From NCBI GenBank assembly GCA_910584715.1, contig CAJUAN010000038.1:1-24470 (forward strand): DNA of 24,470 nt, written 5' to 3'. Shown piece after piece: positions 7,929 through 15,178 of the stretch. Position numbers and translations under genes: made by a program. The DNA comes from an uncultured Oscillospiraceae bacterium (lineage in GTDB: Bacteria; Bacillota; Clostridia; Oscillospirales; Ruminococcaceae). Each line of letters starts with the position of its first letter. Position 1 is the stretch's first letter. The notes below the pieces were generated by a model that was not told the DNA's origin, searched no databases, and worked only from the letters and a program-made list of their open reading frames with translations.

Positions 7929-9407
7929 TCATATTATTTTAACCTTTATCAGCATTCCCCTGTCGCTTCTTGAAGCGCGGAACACCGTGCCGTCCGTTAT
8001 ACGAATGGCTTTTCCGACGGGGACGGGGTTGCCCTGAGGAGACAGCAGTCCCTCGGCGTTGCGGTTTATCAGGAACCACTCGCCGTTATGACAGCAGACG
8101 TATGCCTGCAAGGTCTTGTCCGCCTTTTCATCGGCAAAAACGTTGCTCTGCATATGCCATTTAAAAAGAGGAGTATTATTTACAACGTCCAGCTCCGAAT
8201 GCTTTCTCCACTCTCCGCTGTGTCCCCGCACCTCGGTATTAAGCTCGAAGCGGACTATATCTCTGTCCGCTGTCCTTGTTCCGCAGAACGGACAAACAGG
8301 GTGGTCTGTATCGTACAAAACGAACCATTTTTTCTCGCATGAGGGATTTGAGCACTTATGCAGCAAGTCCCAAGTGCGTACGAGACCCCGCTCCCACTCC
8401 ATAGCCGAGGGGCGCAGAGGCGGATTGTGCAGACCGTCCACAAAGGCTCTCAGGAACAACTTTTCCAGTATGGGTCCCAAGTCCTTGATAGTAGTCTTTA
8501 ATGTGGTAGGACGGTTTGACATATCGTCCGGATTTTCGATAAACAGAGCCATAGGTCCCAGACCAAGATAGTCGTCCTTTTCCGCGGATTCGGAGGAGAA
8601 AATCTTCGGCCCCATAAGCGGGTGGCGGCAGAACAGGTACTCATAGATAAGCACCGCCAGCGCGTGCAGATCGGTAACGGAGCTGGGTATCATTCTCCGC
8701 GGGTCGCTTCTGTCAAGCTCCATTGTGGACAGCACCTCGGGTGCGATGTAGCCCCTCGTTCCCGCCACCTCGGGGGGAAACAGCCCCGGCACTACAAGTG
8801 AGTCTATGTCGATAACGACGCAATTGCCGGTTTTGGGGTCGATAAGGACGTTGTTGTTGGACAGGTCAGAATGAGCAAGTCCCGCCTGATGAAGCCGCCT
8901 GATAGACCTCGACAGCAATAGAGACATCTGTATCATGGAACGGAAATCCCCCAGCTCGCTTTTGTTGAGGAACCGCCTGTTTCCCGAGGTGAACCAGTTG
9001 CTTTTCTTGTCCTTGCCTTTAAGGTCGAGGAACTGCGATGCGTTGTCCCCGAAGAAAAAGCTTTTGGGGTAGGCGGGGGACACTATGCCGAATTCGGGAG
9101 CGACCACCAGATCGGTAGGCCAGCAGAACCGTCCCGAAAAATATTTCGCAAGCCGCTCGTCGCTGCCGATCGCGCCGCCCTTTGATTCGGGAATAGTGGG
9201 ATTGTATCGCCCTATTATCGCCTCCAGGCGGGCGGACATATTCCGGTCGATCTTGTTCGGTTCGTTGAAAAACTGCACAACGTACGACTTGTCGGGAGCG
9301 AAATATGTATATTTCATTCCGCCGCGGGGCGGGTTGTCGGTTATAACGTACGGTACCTTTTTTCCGTTGGCAAGAGTTGCCTCCCCGATCCTGCTCATAG
9401 TATCCAC
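7929..9407 (-). CDS. Protein kinase with C-terminal zinc ribbon, TerY-P triad type
   Basis: The kinase domain spans about residues 25-345. The catalytic loop HSDLSNNNVLID has Asp181 and Asn186, the metal Asp lies in VIDIDS (200-202), then GTRGYIAPEV (APE motif) and TDLHALAVLIYEYL (conserved helix F Asp). The glycine loop is reduced to RGGMKYTYF, and the strand that normally carries the ATP-binding Lys reads YVVQFF, with Gln at that place. A zinc ribbon follows (Cys352, 356, 372, 375), then a beta-rich end of about 55 residues (GKAIRITDGTVFRASR) that could be FHA-like. Kinases with this layout are the third partner of TerY-P modules beside a vWA and a PP2C protein, which is the arrangement here. 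The start is GTG 9407 four bases after GGGGAGG; ATG 9398 is possible. Confidence 0.9.
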   Translation of the reverse strand: MDTMSRIGEATLANGKKVPYVITDNPPRGGMKYTYFAPDKSYVVQFFNEPNKIDRNMSARLEAIIGRYNPTIPESKGGAIGSDERLAKYFSGRFCWPTDLVVAPEFGIVSPAYPKSFFFGDNASQFLDLKGKDKKSNWFTSGNRRFLNKSELGDFRSMIQMSLLLSRSIRRLHQAGLAHSDLSNNNVLIDPKTGNCVVIDIDSLVVPGLFPPEVAGTRGYIAPEVLSTMELDRSDPRRMIPSSVTDLHALAVLIYEYLFCRHPLMGPKIFSSESAEKDDYLGLGPMALFIENPDDMSNRPTTLKTTIKDLGPILEKLFLRAFVDGLHNPPLRPSAMEWERGLVRTWDLLHKCSNPSCEKKWFVLYDTDHPVCPFCGTRTADRDIVRFELNTEVRGHSGEWRKHSELDVVNNTPLFKWHMQSNVFADEKADKTLQAYVCCHNGEWFLINRNAEGLLSPQGNPVPVGKAIRITDGTVFRASRSDRGMLIKVKII

Positions 9408-9419
9408 GTATCCTCCCCG

Positions 9420-10754
9420 TTAATTTTCGGTATTTATCATCAGCAGCGTCCTGTCGTCGAACGAGCCCCGCTCCACGTAGTTGTCGAGCCATACCGTCAG
9501 CATTTCGGCACGGTCCTTTTCGTGGACTATGCCGAAGCCCGACAGGGACGCTTTTTTCTGCAAAGCCTTGTTTTTCCAGAAGTCCTCCAATGTCAGCCCC
9601 GTTTCGGACAGTACATTTTTAGCGTATTGAAGCGCGTAAAGAACGTCCCCGTCGTTTACCCACGGGTAGGACACAGGCTCGGGCACGGCAGTATCCGCGC
9701 TTCCGACAGTACCCTCCGCTTCCGTCACGGGCATTATGCCGTTCAGCTTCAAGTCCAGCGCAAGCCGCAGGAGCTGCGGGTTGTTGGGATAATAGTCGTC
9801 GGCAACTCCATCGGTCATCATCAGGAACGACGTGAGCTTTCCGCGGCGTACTTTCGTACGGCTCATCAGGCTTTCTGGGTTCCTGAACTGCTCCGAGGTG
9901 ATAAACTCGGTCTCTCCCGCAAAGCTGCCGCTGTCAGCGTCCCCGAGGATTATCAGCGCGCTGTCCGCGTTTTCGTCAACGGCGGCGATCATACCGTCCC
10001 CCACCTGAATGGACGCGGTAAGGTACTCCCTGCCGTTTTTAGTCTCCACAGGGATAAACACCGCCGCAAGAAGCGTGCAGGAAAAGTCCTTCAGCTCGGG
10101 TTTTCTGTCCAAAGCGGATTCAAATTCGGGATTCTTCAAACGTTTTTCGGAAGCGGCTTCTACTGCTGCAAAGGCTTCCGCGCAGCTGCCGCGGAGCATT
10201 TCCGCAATTTGGGAGCACACCTTTCCGAAGTCCGCGCTGCCGATGTCCCCGCCCAAGTCCCTGCGGAAATTGGGGAAATCTCTTTTTATGGCGACGAGAC
10301 GTATTTTCGAGTATTTTATCACAGCCTCACAGGCAGCTTTGGCACCTATCCGCGAGAACGCTTTGGAGCCTGCGCCGTCCGATACCGCCGCGACCGCCAT
10401 GCCGTCGATTATTTCAAAAGCAAAGCTGTCGTCCCGGTTTGAGCCGTCGTGCTTATGCTTTTTTCCGCGTACCGAAGCCGCCGTCACCGAAAACCCTGCC
10501 GAAGCCGCAAAGCCGCTTATCGACTCGGGATAAGGCTCGGGACTTTCGGGCACAGGATTATATTTCCACATAGCGGCGGTATGAGCGGTAACGTCGCGGT
10601 CGGAAAGCTTTTTCTTGCCGACTGCAACAGTATCGTCCGAAACGTCAGAAGCTTCAGTGTTTTCCTGAGCATTCTCCTGCAAAGCTTCCTTTTCCGCCTC
10701 GGCTGGAGCTGCGGACATTGTTTCCGCAGCATTGTTTATGTTATTATTTTCCAT
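9420..10754 (-). CDS. PP2C-family protein phosphatase, TerY-P triad type
   Basis: A metal-dependent Ser/Thr phosphatase, 444 residues. After an acidic, low-complexity N-terminus (Ala/Glu/Asn-rich, about 1-60) the PP2C domain begins at SVTAASVRGKKH. Metal-binding motifs are complete: NRDDSF (Asp108-109), VAAVSDGAGS (Asp126-Gly127), LMMTDGVADDY, and the terminal FDDRTLLMI (Asp433-434). It should act in the cytoplasm, opposing the kinase 12 bp downstream. ATG 10754 is preferred because GGGAGG lies six bases upstream; the longer TTG start at 10793 has none. The 63-bp gap to the vWA gene contains two copies of ATTGGTCA but no terminator. Confidence 0.9.
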   Translation of the reverse strand: MENNNINNAAETMSAAPAEAEKEALQENAQENTEASDVSDDTVAVGKKKLSDRDVTAHTAAMWKYNPVPESPEPYPESISGFAASAGFSVTAASVRGKKHKHDGSNRDDSFAFEIIDGMAVAAVSDGAGSKAFSRIGAKAACEAVIKYSKIRLVAIKRDFPNFRRDLGGDIGSADFGKVCSQIAEMLRGSCAEAFAAVEAASEKRLKNPEFESALDRKPELKDFSCTLLAAVFIPVETKNGREYLTASIQVGDGMIAAVDENADSALIILGDADSGSFAGETEFITSEQFRNPESLMSRTKVRRGKLTSFLMMTDGVADDYYPNNPQLLRLALDLKLNGIMPVTEAEGTVGSADTAVPEPVSYPWVNDGDVLYALQYAKNVLSETGLTLEDFWKNKALQKKASLSGFGIVHEKDRAEMLTVWLDNYVERGSFDDRTLLMINTEN

Positions 10755-10817
10755 TAGTTCCTCCCGATCGGATTGGTCAGGTCGATTGGTCAATTACTCA
10801 ATTAATTTGGTTAAGGG

Positions 10818-11459
10818 TTAAGGAACGATAACAAAGCCCTGCGGTGGAGGAGGCAGCTCAATATTAGCTCCCGGCTTCGCGTCAAGACTCTTGGAGGACA
10901 TCTTGACCGAGCTTGATACCCATGCAAAGAACTGTGCAAGATCTCCCGCGGAAAGGGTGTTCATCATCAATACGCACTCTGTTATCTCCTTGAGCACGGT
11001 CGTGTCGGCGTATGCTCCTGCGGCGCAGGCAATGATGTTTGCAGGCTTTGTTGTCTTCAGTATAGCAGCAGCCTCGCGCCAGTCGTCGGTAGGCGCGCCG
11101 TCTGTAAGTATAAACACAAGCGGTCTCCAGTCGCCCTTCTGGGTCTCTGTGGACTTTCTCACCTCCGACTTGATGCAGTCCGCAAGAAGCCTGAGAGCCG
11201 CGCCCAAAGCGGTAGCTCCTCCTGCGGAAAGCTGGGGCTCTTTAAAAAGCATAAGCTCGGTGAGCGGAGTGACCTGTCTTGCGCTTGAATTAAAGGTAAT
11301 GACCGACAGATACGCAGTCTCAAGAGCCTGAGGGTCTCCCCTGAGCTCGGAAATAAGGGCGCGGACACCATGGCGAACCGCCTCGATAGGGTCGCCCTGC
11401 ATGGAGCCCGAAACGTCCAGCAAAAGATAAACGGGAAGCCGTCTTGAAAATTCTGACAT
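10818..11459 (-). CDS. TerY-like von Willebrand factor A domain protein
   Basis: A 213-residue cytoplasmic protein that is almost entirely a vWA domain. The metal-ion-dependent adhesion site is complete: DVSGSM (Asp15, Ser17, Ser19), Thr83 in GGATALGAAL, and Asp120 in FILTDGAPTDD. TerY-type vWA proteins act as scaffolds in Ter systems and are encoded with a PP2C phosphatase and a kinase, the order found here. The tail KPGANIELPPPPQGFVIVP is proline-rich. ATG 11459 is chosen because AAAGGCGG lies seven bases before it. An upstream ATG at 11570 would fall almost on the predicted transcript start and has no ribosome site. It is the first gene of the run. Confidence 0.93.
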   Translation of the reverse strand: MSEFSRRLPVYLLLDVSGSMQGDPIEAVRHGVRALISELRGDPQALETAYLSVITFNSSARQVTPLTELMLFKEPQLSAGGATALGAALRLLADCIKSEVRKSTETQKGDWRPLVFILTDGAPTDDWREAAAILKTTKPANIIACAAGAYADTTVLKEITECVLMMNTLSAGDLAQFFAWVSSSVKMSSKSLDAKPGANIELPPPPQGFVIVP

Positions 11460-11579
11460 ATTAATAACCGCCTTTCGGATAAGTGTTGGGGCAGCAGCAT
11501 ACGAACCGTCATATTCCGCACGTCCGCCCGAAAATTGATTACGGTCAAGCAAAGTAAAAAAACATAGCAATACATATTA

Positions 11580-11608
11580 AGTATAAACCATATCACAGAA
11601 AATGTCAA
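11580..11608 (-). promoter_or_regulatory. Sigma-A-type promoter of the Ter-like run
   Basis: The minus strand carries TTGACA (11603-11608), a 17-base spacer and TATACT (11580-11585), close to the vegetative consensus. Transcription should start near 11573, leaving a leader of about 114 nt before the vWA start codon. Confidence 0.8.
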
Positions 11609-11661
11609 TTAAAATTTGATTACAGACAAAGAAATCATGTTCACATAGCGATAAATAGCCG

Positions 11662-11691
11662 CAAAATAAAAAGCCGGGGACGTTCCCCGGT
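11662..11691 (-). terminator. Rho-independent terminator of the WYL regulator gene
   Basis: The minus strand reads CCGGGGA-ACG-TCCCCGG followed by CTTTTTATTTT. A 7-bp GC-rich stem with a T-rich tail sits 22 bp after the WYL stop codon, separating this gene from the Ter-like promoter just downstream. Confidence 0.88.
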
Positions 11692-11712
11692 TTCAGAGTC
11701 ATGTCCTCAGCT

Positions 11713-12693
11713 TCAATTACTTAATATCTCGACAGCCCTGCCCTGGCTCCTGAGCCATGCGTCTATGCTGTCCCCGAAAGCCTCCGCAATAAAAACCACG
11801 CCGTCGTCGGATCTGCCAACGATCTTTGACGCCGGGAACCTGTCCAGGACTCCCTCTACATTTTTCCCTTTGTACAAAAATTTTACCCTGCGCAGCCTTC
11901 CGCCGCACAAAAATTGTATTCTTTTCCGCAGTTCTCTCTCGTCCAAGACGGTTTTGCAGGGCGGGTCAAAATGTCTGTCCAGTACCTCAAACTGCTGTAT
12001 ACGGTCAAGCCTATACGCCGACATAAATATATCGCCGTTGCCGACAGACGAGCCGCTTTCTCCGCGAAGCGTTTCCTTTCCCGCATTTTCAGCAAATGCA
12101 GGAAGATAAAAATAAAATTCCGAAAACATTATCCCCATAGGCTTTATGACCCGCTCCGTCTCGGAGCCGTCCTGCCTTCGGTATCTTATTTTCATATACT
12201 TCCGCTGACTGACAGCCTCGCTTATGTCCGATATTGAACCAATAAAATTTTTATGGTGATTAGGCTCTATGTAGCAGTCAAGTTCGTTGGAAATGTAATC
12301 AACGGCTCTTCCCCTGAGCTTTGGGTGTACGCAGCAGCTTAAAAGCTTGTTTATCACCGGAATCATTTCCTCTTTTGTAAACGCTCTGCTGTCAAGCATT
12401 ATTTTGCACAGCGCGATGGTTTCGCTGTCGTTCAGCATTGAGACATCCTTATTAACAAGATAGTAACCGTTCATTTCCCGGCTGTAGACAAGCTCCCTGC
12501 GTATACCGCTGTCGTCGGCGTCGTCGGCAAAAAAACAGCGCAGATCCTCTATGTCCCGCTGAAATGTCCGTTCAGTCACACCGAAAAGACTTGCTGCCTC
12601 TGTCTTGTTAACGATCTCGCCGCTCATAAGCTTTCCGTATATTTTCAGAACACGGTAATATTTGAATCCCTGATTAAAATTATCACTTTGCAT
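11713..12693 (-). CDS. WYL-domain transcriptional regulator
   Basis: A 326-residue DNA-binding regulator. The N-terminal winged helix-turn-helix includes VNKTEAASLFGVTERTFQRD (DeoR/HTH_11 type), followed by a linker domain and a WYL domain from about residue 150 with RKYMKIRYRRQDGSETERVI and a C-terminal extension SIDAWLRSQGRAVEIL. WYL domains sense small ligands or nucleic acids and often control stress or defence genes. It lies directly upstream of the Ter-like run on the same strand but has its own promoter and terminator, so control of that run is plausible but not shown. Confidence 0.92.
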   Translation of the reverse strand: MQSDNFNQGFKYYRVLKIYGKLMSGEIVNKTEAASLFGVTERTFQRDIEDLRCFFADDADDSGIRRELVYSREMNGYYLVNKDVSMLNDSETIALCKIMLDSRAFTKEEMIPVINKLLSCCVHPKLRGRAVDYISNELDCYIEPNHHKNFIGSISDISEAVSQRKYMKIRYRRQDGSETERVIKPMGIMFSEFYFYLPAFAENAGKETLRGESGSSVGNGDIFMSAYRLDRIQQFEVLDRHFDPPCKTVLDERELRKRIQFLCGGRLRRVKFLYKGKNVEGVLDRFPASKIVGRSDDGVVFIAEAFGDSIDAWLRSQGRAVEILSN

Positions 12694-13070
12694 AAAACAG
12701 TTCCTTTCAATTTATAGACATATATATTATATCACTAAAAATTTAGTTCAACAATACCTCCGGACAAATTTCTGCTATATACGACAATTTTTTCGTTTAC
12801 ACTTGTCTATTTTGCACACAGATTTTTAATACTTTTTACATTATAGGTCAGAAGCGGCGACATCTATTGTCGTTTGTGTAAAAAAATTAATAATTTCAGT
12901 ATATTGAAAAAGTTTTTTTGTGTCTTTAGGTACTTGTCCGAATTGCCGATAGGATATAAAGTTATAATATAGTATAACAAATGACGGTACATAAGCCATT
13001 TGTATATGACGGAAAATACCCGTCAGAAGCAAATCTTGTTACCAGTGAATTAAAAGATTGGCGGTGCGGT
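12694..13070. promoter_or_regulatory. Divergent intergenic region with nested inverted repeats
   Basis: This 377-bp AT-rich stretch separates the WYL and XRE regulators and holds no credible gene. Two inverted pairs are nested: CGGACAA (12761-12767) with TTGTCCG (12934-12940), and inside them ACGACAAT (12781-12788) with ATTGTCGT (12866-12873). The outer left copy lies just upstream of the WYL -35 box. The outer right copy lies just upstream of a TATAAT (12963-12968) that probably serves the XRE gene, whose -35 box is unclear. The symmetry suggests shared operators for both promoters. Confidence 0.45.
12726..12754 (-). promoter_or_regulatory. Promoter of the WYL regulator gene
   Basis: The minus strand carries TTGTTG (12749-12754), a 17-base spacer and a consensus TATAAT (12726-12731). 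It lies about 30 bp before the start codon and its AAAGGA site. Confidence 0.7.
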
Positions 13071-13415
13071 ATGAGCTTTGAACGGGAAAAGATCGCCTAT
13101 AGAGTAGGCAGCAGGATACGCGATTTCAGAGTGATGAGAAAAATGAGTCAGGAAGCTCTCGCTTTCGACTCGGACATTCACCCTGCATACCTGAGTCAGG
13201 TGGAACGCGGTGAAAAATGTCCGACCATTGAAACTATTTACAAAATATGCAAGGGACTGAAAATCCCCATGTCGGAGCTTATGGATTTTTCCATGGAACC
13301 GAAACCCACCTCGGAGGAAGCAGTCCAGAGGATCAAAGTTGCCCTTGCGAACGTCCCTGCGGACAAAGCGGTAAAAATAGCTCAGGCTGTGGAAATTATG
13401 ACGGAGCTTATGTGA
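13071..13415 (+). CDS. XRE-family helix-turn-helix regulator
   Basis: A 114-residue protein with a Cro/C1-type helix-turn-helix: IRDFRVMRKMSQEALAFDSD, then HPAYLSQVERGEKCPTIETI and CKGLKIPMSELM, taking up residues 10-75. The short C-terminal helical part (EEAVQRIKVALANVPADKAV) may serve for dimerisation. ATG 13071 is chosen over ATG 12981 because GCGGTG precedes it and the earlier ATG sits only about 12 bp after the likely -10 box with no ribosome site. It is divergent from the WYL gene and ends in a strong terminator. Confidence 0.9.
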   Translation: MSFEREKIAYRVGSRIRDFRVMRKMSQEALAFDSDIHPAYLSQVERGEKCPTIETIYKICKGLKIPMSELMDFSMEPKPTSEEAVQRIKVALANVPADKAVKIAQAVEIMTELM

Positions 13416-13431
13416 TCATCTGAAAATGAAG

Positions 13432-13494
13432 TCCCCTTTTGCCGGACAAATGACGTTTTGCGCCATTTAAAGTCCTGCAAAAGGGGAACTTTTC
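13432..13494 (+). terminator. Long-stem terminator of the XRE gene
   Basis: TCCCCTTTTGC (13432-13442) pairs with GCAAAAGGGGA (13477-13487). Inside, GGAC pairs with GTCC and AAATGACG pairs nearly perfectly with CGCCATTT. A CTTTTC run follows. It lies 17 bp after the stop codon. Confidence 0.8.
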
Positions 13495-13555
13495 ATTTAC
13501 CGCCAAGAATTTTTTTATCTTATGCGGCTATAATATTTTTACCTGCGGATATCCG

Positions 13556-13744
13556 TTAGGACTTGATACCCTGCTTGTAAGCGTCGATCATCTTCTTGAC
13601 CATCTGACCGCCTACGGAACCTGCTTCTCTTGAAGTGAGGTCGCCGTTGTAGCCGTTCTTGAGGTTAACGCCTACCTCGCTTGCAGCTTCCATCTTGAAG
13701 CGCTCCATTGTTTCCTTACCCTGAACAGTATTTACATCTTTCAT
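13556..13744 (-). CDS. Alpha/beta-type small acid-soluble spore protein
   Basis: A 62-residue protein with the hallmark sequence of alpha/beta SASPs: a germination-protease site region FKMEAASEVGV, then GYNGDLTSREAGSVGGQMVK and KMIDAY. These proteins coat spore DNA in the A form and protect it from UV and heat, and are degraded at germination. The gene stands alone with a strong AAGGAG site seven bases before ATG. Its presence argues for a spore-forming lineage, though ruminococci not known to sporulate easily may also carry such genes. I could not identify a convincing sigma-G promoter. Confidence 0.95.
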   Translation of the reverse strand: MKDVNTVQGKETMERFKMEAASEVGVNLKNGYNGDLTSREAGSVGGQMVKKMIDAYKQGIKS

Positions 13745-13965
13745 AGTGTTTAACTCCTTACATAATATAGATTTTGCATTTCTGCGATTTTTTAAAACCG
13801 CGTTTTGGGGTTTGCCTTAGTATTATTAACGGTCAAAAATCTATTATGTGAGGTAATAATATGAACAATTTCCACAAAAATCTTTCGTCAAATATTTAAA
13901 TGTATCTTGCATTCGCATATAGCCTATAGCCGAGTTTTTTGCATTTCTATCACCGTACTGTATTA

Positions 13966-14433
13966 TTAATCTATCACCAAATTTTCCATAGACTTCTCCC
14001 CTGTGACCTTTTCTCCCAAGGAATTAGCCCAGCTTTCCGTATAAAATGAAAAATACGATAACTGTTCTTTTACACGCTTTTTATTGCAGCAAGGCAAAAA
14101 TCCCCACAGCGTTGACGGTATGCCTATCACTATAAGATAAAGCGGCCCGAGAATAAGTGACTGCACCGTGTGCCCGTACTCGTGAACAAGAAGTCTCCGC
14201 GAGATCTCCTCCTTTGCGTAGTCGTTTTTCAGCTTTTCATAAAAGAACGGTTCTTCCGTAACAAACACGAACATACCCAATGAAACGCTTGACTTGTTTT
14301 TCCATTCGGTAATTACCGCGCCGTGGTAAAAATAATGCCTGTCATGAAAATTTTGCATAAAAACGACCGCGCCCAAAGCGGTTTGCAGTATTCCCCACGT
14401 GCATTGCCATACGCGGTATAAAACTGTTTTCAT
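13966..14433 (-). CDS. Membrane-associated HExxH protein of unknown function
   Basis: A 155-residue protein with a hydrophobic N-terminus (about 10-27), a zinc-metallopeptidase-type motif HEYGH (84-88) preceded by RRLLV and followed by a membrane segment (about 92-112), and a possible third ligand in YTESWANSLG (Glu133). The layout resembles small HEYGH-containing proteins of Firmicutes, where peptidase activity is unproven. ATG 14433 is preferred to the upstream ATG because AAGGAG lies eight bases before it. It is a single gene, 90 bp from yjdF. Confidence 0.75.
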   Translation of the reverse strand: MKTVLYRVWQCTWGILQTALGAVVFMQNFHDRHYFYHGAVITEWKNKSSVSLGMFVFVTEEPFFYEKLKNDYAKEEISRRLLVHEYGHTVQSLILGPLYLIVIGIPSTLWGFLPCCNKKRVKEQLSYFSFYTESWANSLGEKVTGEKSMENLVID

Positions 14434-14544
14434 AATATTTCTCCTTACTTTTTGCATGGTTTTCAGTGTTCCTTTTACAGCCGAGACAATATAATTTTTT
14501 ATTTGTATGATAAACCAAAATTTTCACAAGAACGCAGTATGGCA

Positions 14545-14961
14545 TTATCTGCCCCTATGTTTCTCTTTTTTCTTTTGTTGTTTCAGTTCAAATATTCGCT
14601 TGGCTTCAGCCAGTTTCTGTTCCCGACTTTTCGTTTTATGCTCCTGTTTGTTTTGCTCCTGCTGTAATTTCAAAGCCCGCTGCGATTTTGTGCCGATTCC
14701 TTTGTTTCGTAATTGTTTTATCACATCTCGCTGCATTCTTTTGGGATTCCTTATTGTTTCCTTCACAACAGTTTCCACATACGGACTAAATTGCAGGCTG
14801 TAATAGTGTTTCAGAATGAACTCGTAAACCTCATGATCCTTTGGCTCTTTACCAAACGTAACTTTAGCTGCGGACAGCCTTCCGTCTTCAATTATTTCAA
14901 AGACTCCTACCCAAAACGGTTCACTAAAATACACTGTCAGTTTGCCGCTTACTTTGCTCAT
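14545..14961 (-). CDS. yjdF: YjdF family protein (DUF2992)
   Basis: A 138-residue cytoplasmic protein with the family start VSGKLTVYFSEPFWVGVFE, the core FGKEPKDHEVYEFILKHYY and a Lys/Gln/Arg-rich helical tail (KLQQEQNKQEHKTKSREQKL). The biochemical role is unknown; in Firmicutes the gene is typically controlled by the yjdF riboswitch, which responds to azaaromatic compounds. ATG 14961 has AGGAGG seven bases upstream; a longer frame from 15069 would run through the structured leader and is rejected. Confidence 0.9.
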   Translation of the reverse strand: MSKVSGKLTVYFSEPFWVGVFEIIEDGRLSAAKVTFGKEPKDHEVYEFILKHYYSLQFSPYVETVVKETIRNPKRMQRDVIKQLRNKGIGTKSQRALKLQQEQNKQEHKTKSREQKLAEAKRIFELKQQKKKEKHRGR

Positions 14962-14994
14962 GACAATCCCTCCTAAATTGACTGAAATGAGCAA

Positions 14995-15070
14995 AGAACG
15001 GACAACCCGGAGGGGCAGGTTACTTACCCTGACAAACAGGACGGCCGGGCTACCTACCGGCTCTGGCATA
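14995..15070 (-). promoter_or_regulatory. Candidate yjdF riboswitch leader
   Basis: The leader of yjdF is GC-rich and structured in otherwise AT-rich DNA. On the minus strand GCCGG-TAGGTAGC-CCGGC (15044-15061) forms one hairpin. Next, CCTG (15037-15040), CAGG (15028-15031) and CCTG (15016-15019) allow two mutually exclusive hairpins sharing the middle CAGG. The loops TAGGTAGC and GTAAGTAA are similar. Position directly before yjdF fits the known yjdF riboswitch class; I cannot score it against the covariance model. Confidence 0.65.
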
Positions 15071-15178
15071 TATCGCTATACGCGTTGCGTTTTTATCTTT
15101 GCTTTTTATATAATCAAGCCTCAACGACTGGATTAACAAATTTAATTTATATGTCCAAAATTTATTATTATCAAAAAC

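Noticed and set aside
10818..11570. A longer vWA protein starting at 11570
   Set aside because: That ATG lies within about 5 bp of the predicted transcript start and has no ribosome site; ATG 11459 has one.
12981..13415. A longer XRE protein starting at 12981
   Set aside because: The extra 30 residues are not helix-turn-helix-like, no ribosome site precedes that ATG and it lies almost on the promoter.
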